Shown here piece by piece: positions 1 through 8,628 of a DNA stretch of 64,000 nt. Positions within the stretch are counted from its first letter, which is position 1, and each line of letters starts with the position of its first letter. Position numbers and translations under genes: made by a program. The DNA comes from Nocardioides zeae (GTDB lineage: Bacteria; Actinomycetota; Actinomycetes; Propionibacteriales; Nocardioidaceae). Below the pieces are notes generated by a model, which saw nothing but the letters and a program-made list of their open reading frames with translations, was not told the DNA's origin and made no database searches. The DNA is taken from positions 434,001-498,000 of the forward strand of contig NZ_JAUTAN010000001.1 of NCBI RefSeq assembly GCF_030818655.1, written 5' to 3'.

Positions 1-1704
1 ACGTGGCTCGTCGACATCCCGCACACCGACCTCGACCTGAGCCGCCGGGCCCTGCTCGACGTGCGCGACCACCTGCACGCGGCGGCCGGGCGGGCCACGG
101 ACCGCGTGGCCCCGGAGATGTGGGACGAGCTGGCCGCGCGGCTCGGTCTTGCGGACGCCGTGGCCGCCCAGGGGCACGTGCGGGGCCTCGGGCGTCGGAT
201 CGACCACATCTCGCGCACCACGTGGCGCCGGGTCGACGCCGTGCTCGCCCAGGAGCGGGTGCCCACCCGTCCCCGGCGCCCCCAGCTGGAGCGCGTCGCC
301 CCCGGCGTGGCACTGGCGGCGGGGGAGATCGTGCTGGAGAAGGGCGCGCGTCCGGCGGCGGACCCGTTGCTCGTGCTCCGGGCAGCCGCCGAGGCCGCGG
401 AGCGCGACGTGCTCCTGGCGCCGGCGACGGCGGCCCGCCTGGGGGCCGAGTCGGCGCCCCTGCCCGTGCCGTGGCCGGCGGAGGCGCGCCAGCTCTTCGT
501 CCGTCTCCTCGCCTCGGGCCGCGGGCTGCTCGACGTCTGGAGCACGCTGGAGGAGACGGGGGTCGCCGAGCGCCTGCTGCCGGAGTGGTCGCGGGTGCAC
601 GGCCTGCCGCACGCCTCCGTGATCCACCGCTTCACCGTGGACCGGCACGTCATCGAGACCTGCATCGAGGCGGCGGCGCTCATCCGCACGGTCGCCCGGC
701 CCGACGTCCTCATGGTCGCGGCGCTGCTCCACGACATCGGCAAGGGCGGCCTCGTCGACCACAGCGTCGCCGGCGAGCCCATCGCCCGCGAGGTGGCGGC
801 CCGCATGGGCTTCGCCCCCGACGAGGTGGACCTCGTCGGGGACCTCGTGCGCTGGCACCTGCTGCTGTCGGAGACGGCGACCACGCGCGACCCCGACGAC
901 CCGGCGACCGTCGAGCTCGTCGCGCGGCACGTCACCACGCCGGAGGCGCTGTCGCTGCTCGTGGCCCTGACCGAGGCGGACAGCCGCGCGGCCTCCGCCA
1001 AGGCGTGGTCCACCTGGCGTGCGGGGCTCGTGCGGCAGCTGGCGCGCCGTACCCTCGCCTCCCTGCTCGCCCGCGCCACCGGCGCGGCGGCCCCGGTCGC
1101 CGGGGAGGTGGAGCTGGAGGTGCCCGCGGAGGTACGCCGCGATCCCCGCGCCGTCGCGGTGACGGTGCAGGAGACGGTCGACGGCTCGCGGATCACGACG
1201 CTCGCCACGGACCGCAACGGCGTGCTCGCCGACGTGGCCGCGGCCCTCGCCGTGCAACGGGTCGCGGTGCGTGCGGCGCGGGCCTGGTCGCAGGGGCCCT
1301 ACGCCGTGTCCGTGTGGGAGTCGGGGGAGCGCGACGTCGACGCCGCGGTGCTGCGCGAGCGGGTGGCGGCGATCGTCGACGGCCGTCTCGACCCCGGCGA
1401 CCGGATCGCCCGGATGGTGCGCTCGACGCGGGAGCCGTCGGTGGTGGTGCGCCCGGAGGCGTCGCGACGCGCGACCGTGCTGGAGGTGCGGACGGACGAT
1501 CGGCCGGGCGTCGTCGCCCTGGTCTGCCGGGCGCTCGCCGGGCTCGACATCTCGGTGCGCTCGGCGCACATCTCGACCCTCGGTCCGCAGGCCGTCGACG
1601 TGTTCTACGTGCAGGAGGCGTCGGCCGGTGCGCTGTCGGAGCAACGGGCGGCCGCGGCGGCCCACGCGCTCCGCGCCCTGCTCTCGGCCACCGTGGACCG
1701 GTGA
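1..1704 (+). CDS. glnD: [protein-PII] uridylyltransferase/uridylyl-removing enzyme GlnD, 5'-truncated by window edge
   Basis: This is the C-terminal ~567 residues of GlnD; the reading frame is open at base 1, so the start and the N-terminal nucleotidyltransferase domain lie outside the window. The family uridylylates and deuridylylates (in actinobacteria adenylylates) the PII protein GlnK to report nitrogen status. Visible here are the HD phosphohydrolase domain with the motif AALLHDIGKGG (around bases 718-750) and two C-terminal ACT domains (about 1150-1380 and 1470-1690), the glutamine sensors. The stop lies 76 bases before ffh. In many actinobacteria the order is amtB-glnK-glnD-ffh, so those partners are expected just upstream (inference). 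Confidence 0.93.
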   Translation, partial: TWLVDIPHTDLDLSRRALLDVRDHLHAAAGRATDRVAPEMWDELAARLGLADAVAAQGHVRGLGRRIDHISRTTWRRVDAVLAQERVPTRPRRPQLERVAPGVALAAGEIVLEKGARPAADPLLVLRAAAEAAERDVLLAPATAARLGAESAPLPVPWPAEARQLFVRLLASGRGLLDVWSTLEETGVAERLLPEWSRVHGLPHASVIHRFTVDRHVIETCIEAAALIRTVARPDVLMVAALLHDIGKGGLVDHSVAGEPIAREVAARMGFAPDEVDLVGDLVRWHLLLSETATTRDPDDPATVELVARHVTTPEALSLLVALTEADSRAASAKAWSTWRAGLVRQLARRTLASLLARATGAAAPVAGEVELEVPAEVRRDPRAVAVTVQETVDGSRITTLATDRNGVLADVAAALAVQRVAVRAARAWSQGPYAVSVWESGERDVDAAVLRERVAAIVDGRLDPGDRIARMVRSTREPSVVVRPEASRRATVLEVRTDDRPGVVALVCRALAGLDISVRSAHISTLGPQAVDVFYVQEASAGALSEQRAAAAAHALRALLSATVDR

Positions 1705-1780
1705 GGGCCGCCCGCCGGTTACCCTGGGACGTCGCGGCGCCGGGCCGCGCACCGTCCGCACGAGCCTGAGGAACGATTCG

Positions 1781-3352
1781 TTGTTCGCCACACTCTCCGA
1801 CCGCCTGTCGGACACCTTCAAGAACCTGCGCGGCAAGGGCAGGCTCTCCGAGGCCGACATCGACGCCACCGCGCGCGAGATCCGCATTGCGCTGCTGGAG
1901 GCGGACGTCGCCCTGCCGGTCGTCAAGCAGTTCGTCGGCGCCGTCAAGGAGCGGGCGCGCGGCGAGGAGGTCTCGAAGGCGCTCAACCCGGCGCAGCAGA
2001 TCGTCAAGATCGTCAACGAGGAGCTCGTCGCGATCCTCGGTGGCGAGACCCGGCGGCTGCGCTACGCGAAGAACGGCCCGACGGTCATCATGCTGGCCGG
2101 CCTCCAGGGCGCGGGCAAGACGACGCTCGCGGCCAAGCTGGCGCTGTGGCTGAAGGACCAGGGCAAGACGCCGATCCTCGTCGCCTGCGACCTCCAGCGC
2201 CCCAACGCCGTCAACCAGCTCCAGGTCAACGGCGAGCGCGTCGGCGTCCCGGTCTACGCCCCCGAGCCGGGCAACGGCGTCGGGGACCCCGTCGCGGTCG
2301 CGCGGGCGTCGATCGAGGAGGCCAAGCGCCGCCTCCACGACGTGGTCATCGTCGACACCGCCGGCCGCCTGGGCGTCGACGCCGAGCTGATGCAGCAGGC
2401 CGCCGACATCCGCGACGCGGTGCGCCCCGACGAGGTCCTCTTCGTCGTCGACGCCATGATCGGCCAGGACGCGGTCTCGACCGCCCAGGCGTTCCTCGAC
2501 GGCGTCGGCTACGACGGGGTCGTCCTCACGAAGCTCGACGGCGACGCCCGCGGTGGTGCCGCCCTCTCGATCGCCTCCATCACGGGCAAGCCGGTCATGT
2601 TCGCCTCCAACGGCGAGAAGCTGACCGACTTCGACCTCTTCCACCCCGACCGCATGGCGTCGCGCATCCTCGACATGGGCGACATGATGAGCCTGATCGA
2701 GCAGGCGGAGCGCACCTTCGACGCCGAGCAGGCGATGAAGGCGGCCGACAAGCTCGCGGGCCGCGGCGACGGCGAGTTCACGCTCGACGACTTCCTCGAG
2801 CAGATGCAGCAGGTGCGCAAGCTCGGCTCGCTGTCGAAGATCATGGGGATGCTGCCCGGGATGGGGCAGTTCCGGGAGCAGCTCGAGAACTTCGACGAGC
2901 GCGAGATCGACCGGATCCAGGCGATCATCCAGTCGATGACGCCGGCCGAGCGCGCCAATCCGAAGATCATCGACGGCTCCCGCCGTGCCCGCATCGCGAA
3001 GGGCTCCGGCCGCCAGGTCTCCGACGTCAACCAGCTCGTCGACCGCTTCTTCGAGGCGCGCAAGATGATGCAGCAGATGGCCCGGGGCGGCGGCATGCCG
3101 GGGATGCCGGGCATGCCCGGGATGCCGGGTGCCGGCGGCAAGAAGGCGAAGGCCAAGCAGCAGCCGAAGAAGGGCAAGGGTCGCCGCGTGTCCGGCAACC
3201 CGGCCAAGGCCGCCCAGCAGGAGCGGGCGTCGAAGGACAAGGCCGCCGCCGCGGGCGGCAACCCGTTCGGCGGCAACGACGAGCCGGTGGACTACGAGAA
3301 GGCCGCCGCGGCGCTCGACCTCCCCTCGGACTTCTCCAAGTTCCTGAAGTGA
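1781..3352 (+). CDS. ffh: Signal recognition particle GTPase Ffh (SRP54)
   Basis: Protein subunit of the signal recognition particle; it binds 4.5S RNA and signal sequences on nascent membrane proteins and docks on FtsY. 523 aa from a TTG start; this start gives the canonical N-terminus MFATLSDRLSDTFKNLRGKG and has a GAGGA-like ribosome site. The N domain is followed by the G domain: P-loop GLQGAGKTT (residues ~107-115), DTAGRL near 192 and TKLDG near 250. The C-terminal M domain is methionine-rich and carries a short tandem GMP repeat (about bases 3087-3130), then a basic/Ala tail. The stop overlaps the next gene by 4 bases (GTGA), indicating translational coupling. Confidence 0.97.
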   Translation: MFATLSDRLSDTFKNLRGKGRLSEADIDATAREIRIALLEADVALPVVKQFVGAVKERARGEEVSKALNPAQQIVKIVNEELVAILGGETRRLRYAKNGPTVIMLAGLQGAGKTTLAAKLALWLKDQGKTPILVACDLQRPNAVNQLQVNGERVGVPVYAPEPGNGVGDPVAVARASIEEAKRRLHDVVIVDTAGRLGVDAELMQQAADIRDAVRPDEVLFVVDAMIGQDAVSTAQAFLDGVGYDGVVLTKLDGDARGGAALSIASITGKPVMFASNGEKLTDFDLFHPDRMASRILDMGDMMSLIEQAERTFDAEQAMKAADKLAGRGDGEFTLDDFLEQMQQVRKLGSLSKIMGMLPGMGQFREQLENFDEREIDRIQAIIQSMTPAERANPKIIDGSRRARIAKGSGRQVSDVNQLVDRFFEARKMMQQMARGGGMPGMPGMPGMPGAGGKKAKAKQQPKKGKGRRVSGNPAKAAQQERASKDKAAAAGGNPFGGNDEPVDYEKAAAALDLPSDFSKFLK

Positions 3353-3714
3353 GGGTGCTCGTCGTCGACGGCGCCAACGTGGTGGGCGCCCGTCCCGACG
3401 GGTGGTGGAAGGACCGGGCCGGAGCGGCCCGGCGGCTCCACGAGGGGTTGCTCGTCGCCGACCTCGACGTCGACCGGGTCGTCCTCGTGCTCGAGGGCGG
3501 TGCGAAGGGCGGTGTCCGGGCCGGTCGGGACGGCGACGTCCTCGTCGTCCACGCACCGCGTGACGGCGACTCCGAGATCGTGGCGCGCACCGAAGCCGCC
3601 GTGGCCGACGGCGCGCGTACGACGGTGGTGACGGGGGACCGGGCGCTGCAGGCGCGGGTCACCCACGTCGGTGCGCTCGCGGTCGGCCCGACCTGGCTGC
3701 TCGACCGCCTGTAA
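3349..3714 (+). CDS. Small NYN/PIN-like domain protein (putative nuclease fold)
   Basis: 121-aa protein beginning with GTG inside the ffh stop (GTGA overlap), so probably co-translated with ffh. The N-terminus reads RVLVVDGANVVGARPDGWW, with the aspartate-Gly-Ala-Asn pattern typical of NYN/PIN-like RNase-fold proteins, and a second acidic strand TVVTGDRALQARV near the C-terminus resembles the conserved PIN-like 'D..L' strand. A metal-dependent RNase or RNA-binding role is plausible from the fold only; no specific substrate can be assigned. Small ORFs of this type are often annotated 'NTP pyrophosphohydrolase' or 'hypothetical' after ffh in Nocardioidaceae (from memory, unverified). Confidence 0.75.
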   Translation: MRVLVVDGANVVGARPDGWWKDRAGAARRLHEGLLVADLDVDRVVLVLEGGAKGGVRAGRDGDVLVVHAPRDGDSEIVARTEAAVADGARTTVVTGDRALQARVTHVGALAVGPTWLLDRL

Positions 3715-3717
3715 CGT
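3712..3717 (+). promoter_or_regulatory. Leaderless-type -10 element TAACGT for the amidohydrolase
   Basis: TAACGT ends 7 bases before the ATG at 3725, the spacing that places transcription start on or next to the start codon. It overlaps the upstream stop codon. No ribosome-binding sequence is visible, which fits a leaderless mRNA and supports the ATG chosen. Confidence 0.45.
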
Positions 3718-3724
3718 CCGGCGC

Positions 3725-4807
3725 ATGACGGCGCTGCGCTTCTCCGGTCCGGTCCTGCCCGACGGGGAGGTCGCGGACCTCTACGTCGTCGACGGGCACG
3801 TGACCTACGAGCCCCAGCCCGGCGCGGAGACCGCGGCGGAGGGCTGGATCGTGCCGGGCCTCGTCGACGCGCACTGCCACATCGGTCTCGACGACCACGG
3901 ACCGGTCACGGACGCGGAGGCCGAGGAGCAGGCGATCGCCGACCGCGACGGCGGCGCGCTGCTCATCCGCGACTGCGGCTCGGCCCTCGACACCGCGTGG
4001 ATGCACGAGCGCGAGGACCTGCCGCGGCTCATCCGGGCCGGCCGCCACGTCGCCCGCACGAGGCGCTACATCCGCGGCTACGCCCACGAGGTGGAGCCGC
4101 AGGACCTGGCGGCGCGGGTCGCCGAGGAGGCCCGTCGCGGCGACGGGTGGGTCAAGCTCGTGGGGGACTGGATCGACCGGGAGACCGGCGACCTCGCGCC
4201 GTCGTTCGACCCGCCGTCCTTCGCCGCGGCGATCGCCGCCGCGCACGAGCAGGGCGCCAAGGTCACGGCGCACTGCTTCGGCCACGACGTCCTCGCCGGG
4301 CTCCTCGACGCGGGCATCGACTGCATCGAGCACGGCACCGGGCTGACGCCGGAGCTCGTCGAGCGGATGGTGGCAGCCGGCACCGCGCTGGTGCCGACCG
4401 TGATGCAGCTCGACAAGTTCCCGGAGCACGCCCGCGGCGGGGCGGCCCGCTTCCCGGCCTACGCCGCCACGATGACCGACCTGCACGTGCGCCGCCGGGA
4501 CACGCTCATGGGCGCCTTCGAGGCGGGGGTGCCGCTCTACGCCGGCTCCGACGGCGGCGGCGTCGCCCGCCACGGCAACCTCGTGGGCGAGGTCGTGGCG
4601 CTCGCCGCCCTGGGCCTGCCGGCGTACGACGCGCTCGGGGCCGCGTCGTGGCGGGCGCGTGACTGGCTCGGCTGGAACGCCACGCTCGAGGAGGGGGCAC
4701 CGGCTGACTTCGTGGTCACGGGAGCCGACCCGCTGGCCGATCTCTCGACCCTCTTCGCGCCCCGCGCCGTCGTGCTCCGCGGGCGTGTGGTGGCGGGCGT
4801 CCGCTGA
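3725..4807 (+). CDS. Metal-dependent amidohydrolase family protein (imidazolonepropionase-like)
   Basis: 360-aa amidohydrolase. Metal-ligand motifs are complete: DAHCHIG (His50, His52) after the first beta-sandwich, AHCFG (His183), IEHGTG (His203) and the distal aspartate in YAGSDGGG (Asp276). This set matches the imidazolonepropionase/aryldialkylphosphatase-like amidohydrolases, which hydrolyse cyclic amides or related bonds with one or two zinc ions. There is no carboxylated lysine motif that I can assign. The physiological substrate is unknown; no hut genes lie nearby. It is predicted cytoplasmic with no signal peptide. The ATG is chosen over an upstream in-frame ATG because the longer version overlaps the preceding gene and a leaderless -10 fits here. 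Confidence 0.88.
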   Translation: MTALRFSGPVLPDGEVADLYVVDGHVTYEPQPGAETAAEGWIVPGLVDAHCHIGLDDHGPVTDAEAEEQAIADRDGGALLIRDCGSALDTAWMHEREDLPRLIRAGRHVARTRRYIRGYAHEVEPQDLAARVAEEARRGDGWVKLVGDWIDRETGDLAPSFDPPSFAAAIAAAHEQGAKVTAHCFGHDVLAGLLDAGIDCIEHGTGLTPELVERMVAAGTALVPTVMQLDKFPEHARGGAARFPAYAATMTDLHVRRRDTLMGAFEAGVPLYAGSDGGGVARHGNLVGEVVALAALGLPAYDALGAASWRARDWLGWNATLEEGAPADFVVTGADPLADLSTLFAPRAVVLRGRVVAGVR

Positions 4808-4817
4808 CGCGACCGCT

Positions 4818-4850
4818 CCGCCGCAGATCGGTCCGACAGGTCCGCGGCGG
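4818..4850 (+). terminator. GC-rich hairpin after the amidohydrolase gene
   Basis: Arms CCGCCGC (4818-4824) and GCGGCGG (4844-4850) can pair 10 bases after the stop codon; no T-run follows, as is usual for actinobacterial terminators. The loop is long (19 nt), so this is a modest call. Confidence 0.35.
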
Positions 4851-4859
4851 GGCGAAGAT

Positions 4860-4919
4860 CTTGCGGTGAGTCCCGCGAGGAGACGGGACCTTGCGGCTGA
4901 ACGGGGAGGACACCGCAAG
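4860..4919. promoter_or_regulatory. Cluster of CTTGCGG motifs with nested inverted repeats upstream of the ABC importer
   Basis: CTTGCGGTG (4860-4868) is mirrored by CACCGCAAG (4911-4919); a further direct copy CTTGCGG lies at 4890-4896, and GTCCCG/CGGGAC (4870-4875/4884-4889) forms an inner hairpin. Three copies of one heptamer within 60 bases upstream of a transporter suggest an operator. No regulator can be named. Confidence 0.35.
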
Positions 4920-4961
4920 TCTCGCTTGAGTAACGATAGAGGTCTAGACGCGGCCGCTCTC

Positions 4962-4991
4962 TGTTCGCGGGCTCGACCTGCGCGCTAACTT
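4962..4991 (+). promoter_or_regulatory. Possible promoter for the peptide ABC importer
   Basis: TGTTCG (4962-4967), 18-bp spacer, TAACTT (4986-4991). The -10 is acceptable for actinobacteria, the -35 is weak. It would give a leader of about 70 nt before the GTG at 5066. Confidence 0.28.
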
Positions 4992-5065
4992 CACGCCGCG
5001 GTGCCACTCGGTCCCACCCGAGGGGTGTGGGGTGCACCGGTGAGACGGAAAGAGCGGGAGGACCT

Positions 5066-6890
5066 GTGAGACTCAGGGGAATCAGCGTGGCCGCGATCGC
5101 GGTCACCATGGCGTTGACCGCGTGCTCGGCACCGGAGGACGAGAGCGAGGAGCAGGCCCGGCAGGACTCCGACCGAGTCGCTGCCGGCGAGGCGCCCGAC
5201 GCGATCACCATCGGCTGGAACCAGCCGTACTACTCGTACAACGACGACACGTCGGACGGCAACGCCACCGCCAACTCGATCATCAACTACATGCTCCGTG
5301 GCGACCTCTTCTACTACGACGAGAACCAGGAGCTCATCCGCGACGAGTCCCTGGGCACGTTCGAGAAGACGAGCGACGACCCGCTGACGGTCGAGTACAC
5401 CGTGGCCGACGACGCCACGTGGTCCGACGGCACGCCGATGGATGCGACCGACCTCCTGCTGTCCTTCGTGGGCCAGAGCGGCAACTTCAACACCATCGAC
5501 GCGCGCCGACGACGTCAGCAACCTGGGTGGCGAGGTCTACTTCAACTCCTCGTCCCCCGGCCTCCCGCTCGTGACCGAGACGCCCGAGCTCAGCAACGAC
5601 AACAAGACGCTGACGCTGGTCTACTCCGAGCCCTTCGCCGACTGGGAGGTGGCGCTCGACTTCGGCGTCCCGGCCCACGTCACCGCGATGAAGGGCCTCG
5701 GCATCGAGGACCCGCAGGAGGCGAAGGACGCCTTCGTCGAGGCCGTCCAGAACAACGACGCCGCCGCGCTCTCGCCGATCGCCGAGTTCTGGAACACCGG
5801 CTACGACTTCACGTCGCTGCCCGACGACGAGCTCCTCTACCTGTCCAGCGGCGCCTACGAGATGACGGACTTCGTCGAGGGCGAGTACGTGACGCTCACG
5901 GCGAACCCCGACTACGACGGTGAGCGTCCGGCCTCGATCAACGAGGTCACGGTCACCTACAACGAGGACCCGCTGGCCCAGGTCCAGCAGCTCCAGAACG
6001 GCGAGCTCGACCTCTTCGGCCCGCAGGCCACGACCGACGTCGTCGAGGCGCTCGAGGCCGTCGACCAGGCGGAGATCGAGACCGGTGTCGACGCCACCTA
6101 CGAGCACATCGACCTGGTGCAGGACAACGGCGGCCCGTTCGACCCGGCGGCCTACGGCGGCGACGCCGAGACGGCCCTCCAGGTCCGCCAGGCGTTCCTC
6201 ACGGCGTACCCGCGCAAGGACATCGTCGACACGCTGATCAAGCCGATCAACCCCGACGCCGAGGTGCGCAACTCGTTCCTCGTCACCCCGGGCGCGCCGG
6301 CGTACGACGCCGTGTCCGAGGCCGGCGGCATGCAGGAGGCCTACGGCGACGGTGACGCCGAGGCGGCCGCGCAGATCCTGGACGACGCCGGGGTCGAGGG
6401 CCCGATCGACGTCCGCGTGCTGATCCCGGCGGACAACCAGCGCCGCTCGGACCAGTTCGACATCGTCCAGCCGATCCTGGCGGAGGCGGGCTTCAACCTG
6501 ATCGCCGACCGTCGTGGCACGTGGGGTGAGGACCTGGGCGACGGCACGTACGACGCCGTCTCCTTCGGCTGGCAGTCGACCTCCACCGCGGTGACCGAGT
6601 CGCAGGCGACCTACGTCACCGGCGGCCTCAACAACCTCATCGGCTACAGCAACCCCGAGGTCGACGAGCTGTTCGACGAGCTCGCGGTGACGTCGGAGGC
6701 CTCCGAGCAGGAGAGCATCCAGGAGGAGATCGAGGCGCTGCTGGTCGAGGACGCCATCGGTTCGACCGTCTTCCAGTTCCCGGCGGTCGTGGCCTACAAC
6801 AAGGAGGTCATCGGCAACGTGACGGCTGCGCCGCTCAACCCGACGATCTTCTACGGCTACTGGAACTGGACCGGTCCCGAGGAGGAGTGA
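5066..6890 (+). pseudogene. ABC transporter substrate-binding lipoprotein, family 5 (peptide/nickel type), single-base frameshift
   Basis: Extracytoplasmic solute receptor of a Dpp/Opp-type importer. The GTG start gives a lipoprotein signal peptide with lipobox LTAC|S (residues ~17-21). The first frame (5066 to about 5506) ends with GNFNTIDA, and homology continues in the next frame from DDVSNLGGEVYF, so one extra base lies in the run GCGCGC at 5501-5506. The total of 1825 nt is 3n+1; deleting one base gives a normal 607-aa protein with the family 5 architecture and the C-terminal region preserved (YGYWNWTGPEEE). The rest of the transporter is intact, so a sequence error or a very recent mutation is more likely than decay. 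Confidence 0.88.
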
Positions 6891-6912
6891 CCCACCAGCT
6901 CCACCCGTCAGT

Positions 6913-6949
6913 CAGGGGCCGTCGGCCGTCGCCCGGCCGGCGGCCCCTG
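6913..6949 (+). terminator. Strong hairpin between lipoprotein and permease genes
   Basis: CAGGGGCCG (6913-6921) pairs with CGGCCCCTG (6941-6949), enclosing a second pairing CGGCCG (6923-6928) with CGGCCG (6934-6939). It starts 23 bases after the lipoprotein stop. It probably terminates partially or stabilises the 3' end, so that the abundant binding protein is expressed above the permeases, as is common in such operons (inference). Confidence 0.55.
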
Positions 6950-7016
6950 CTCGCGACCGTCCGCCCCTCGGGGTCGAAACCACGGCCCCCCTCACTCCGA
7001 AGGTCCTGACACACCG

Positions 7017-8558
7017 ATGGTCATGTTCTTCGTCCGACGACTGCTCACCTCGAGCCTCGTCGTTCTGGTCTCGACGTTCGTGATGTACGTGCTCGTGAGC
7101 ATCGCGATCGACCCGCTGTTCGACCTGCGCCAGAGCACGTCGCCCAACAAGGAGCAGCTCATCGAGCAGCGGCGCCAGTCGCTGCAGCTCGACGAGTCGG
7201 TGTTCCACCGCTACTTCGACTGGCTGGGCGGTGCCGCCGGCTGCGTCGTCGGCAACTGCGACCTGGGCTCCAACTGGCAGACCAACCAGCAGGTCACCGA
7301 CCTGCTGAGCGGCGCCATCCTCACGACGTTGCAGCTGGTCTCGCTGGCCACGGTGCTCGCGATCCTCATCGGCGTCTTCATCGGCATCGTCAGCGCGCTG
7401 CGGCAGTACTCGGGCTTCGACTACTCGATCACCTTCGTGTCGTTCCTGCTCTACTCGCTCCCCACCTTCTGGGTGGCGGTGCTCCTCAAGCAGTTCCTCG
7501 CCATCGGCTTCAACGACTTCCTGGCGGACCCGTCGATCGCGTGGTGGTTCTACGTGATCTGCGTCGTGCTGGCCGGGCTCACGCTCATGGCGGCCCTCGG
7601 CGGGAGCACGAAGAACCGGTTGCGCAACTTCGCCGTCGCGGGCGGCGCCACCCTCGTCGTGCTGCTCTACGTCGAGCTCACCGACTTCATCTCGGACCCG
7701 ACCCTCGGCATCGTGGGCGTCGCCGTCCTGTCGATCGGCACGGCCCTCTGCGTCACGATCCTCTCGACGGGACTCAGCGACCGCCGCTCGCTCTACGCCG
7801 CTCTCACCGTCGCCGGTCTCGGCATCGTGCTCTACCAGCCGATGCGCTACTTCTGGTACTACGCGGGCGCCAACTGGCTCATCGTGATCGGGATGGGCGT
7901 GCTGGCCGTGCTCGTCGGCGCTCTCGTCGGCTTCCTGTGGGGCGGACCCGACCGCAGCACGGTGGTGCGCACGGCGGCGCTGACCGCGGTGCCCGTGTCG
8001 CTCTACCTCTTCCTCGACCGCCTGTTCTCCACGTGGGACGTCTACGTCAACCACGTGCGCATCAGCGGCCGCCCGATCTCGACGTCCGGACGGCGCACGC
8101 CGAACTTCGAGGGCAACTTCTGGATGGAGACCCTCGACCTGTTCGGCCACCTGCTGCTGCCGACGCTGACGCTGACGCTCATCTCGTTCGCGGCCTACAC
8201 GCGGTACGCCCGGGCCAGCACCCTCGAGGTGCTCAACCAGGACTACATCCGCACGGCGCGGGCGAAGGGCCTCACCGAGCGCACGGTGATCATGCGGCAC
8301 GCCTTCCGCAACGCGCTGATCCCGCTCGCCTCGATCGTGCCCGTCGACATCATCACGCTCATCGGCGGCGCGGTGATCACGGAGCGCATCTTCGGCTGGC
8401 GCGGCATGGGCTTCCTGTTCGCGGACTCCCTGGAGAAGAACGTGATCGACCCGATCATGGCCTACCTGCTGGTGGTCGCGATCCTGGCCGTGGTCGCGAA
8501 CTTCGTCGCGGACCTCGTCTACGCGGTGCTCGACCCGCGGATCCGGGTGAACGCATGA
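7017..8558 (+). CDS. ABC transporter permease, DppB/OppB-like (enlarged)
   Basis: Inner-membrane permease subunit of the peptide-type importer. The C-terminal part has the DppB-family pattern: the TM block with LVSLATVLAILIGVFIGIVSALR and the EAA loop region YIRTARAKGLTERTVIMRHAFRNALIPLAS that contacts the ATPase. Length 513 aa against about 310-340 for typical DppB; the excess is an internal stretch with several extra hydrophobic segments (roughly residues 175-330). Start ATG 7017 is used; ATG 7023 is an alternative. It is followed at 71 bases by the second permease. Confidence 0.92.
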   Translation: MVMFFVRRLLTSSLVVLVSTFVMYVLVSIAIDPLFDLRQSTSPNKEQLIEQRRQSLQLDESVFHRYFDWLGGAAGCVVGNCDLGSNWQTNQQVTDLLSGAILTTLQLVSLATVLAILIGVFIGIVSALRQYSGFDYSITFVSFLLYSLPTFWVAVLLKQFLAIGFNDFLADPSIAWWFYVICVVLAGLTLMAALGGSTKNRLRNFAVAGGATLVVLLYVELTDFISDPTLGIVGVAVLSIGTALCVTILSTGLSDRRSLYAALTVAGLGIVLYQPMRYFWYYAGANWLIVIGMGVLAVLVGALVGFLWGGPDRSTVVRTAALTAVPVSLYLFLDRLFSTWDVYVNHVRISGRPISTSGRRTPNFEGNFWMETLDLFGHLLLPTLTLTLISFAAYTRYARASTLEVLNQDYIRTARAKGLTERTVIMRHAFRNALIPLASIVPVDIITLIGGAVITERIFGWRGMGFLFADSLEKNVIDPIMAYLLVVAILAVVANFVADLVYAVLDPRIRVNA

Positions 8559-8560
8559 GC

Positions 8561-8589
8561 GCGGGGAGCCCGACCTGCTCGGGTCCCGC
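8561..8589 (+). repeat. Intercistronic stem-loop between the two permease genes
   Basis: CCCGA (8569-8573) pairs with TCGGG (8579-8583), extended by flanking GGG/CCC pairs. It sits just after the DppB stop and before the GGAGGA ribosome site of the next gene; an mRNA-stability or partial-termination role is possible. Confidence 0.3.
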
Positions 8590-8628
8590 GCCCGCCCCCC
8601 GCCGACCTCTGCACGGAGGATCCCTCGC

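Noticed and set aside
1193..3556. 787-codon reverse-strand ORF over ffh
   Set aside because: High-GC antisense shadow with Arg/Pro/Leu-rich, family-less translation; the plus strand encodes a complete, canonical Ffh.
5001..5100. Treating the ABC lipoprotein locus as two separate real genes
   Set aside because: The two frames join without loss of family sequence and differ by one base; they are one gene.
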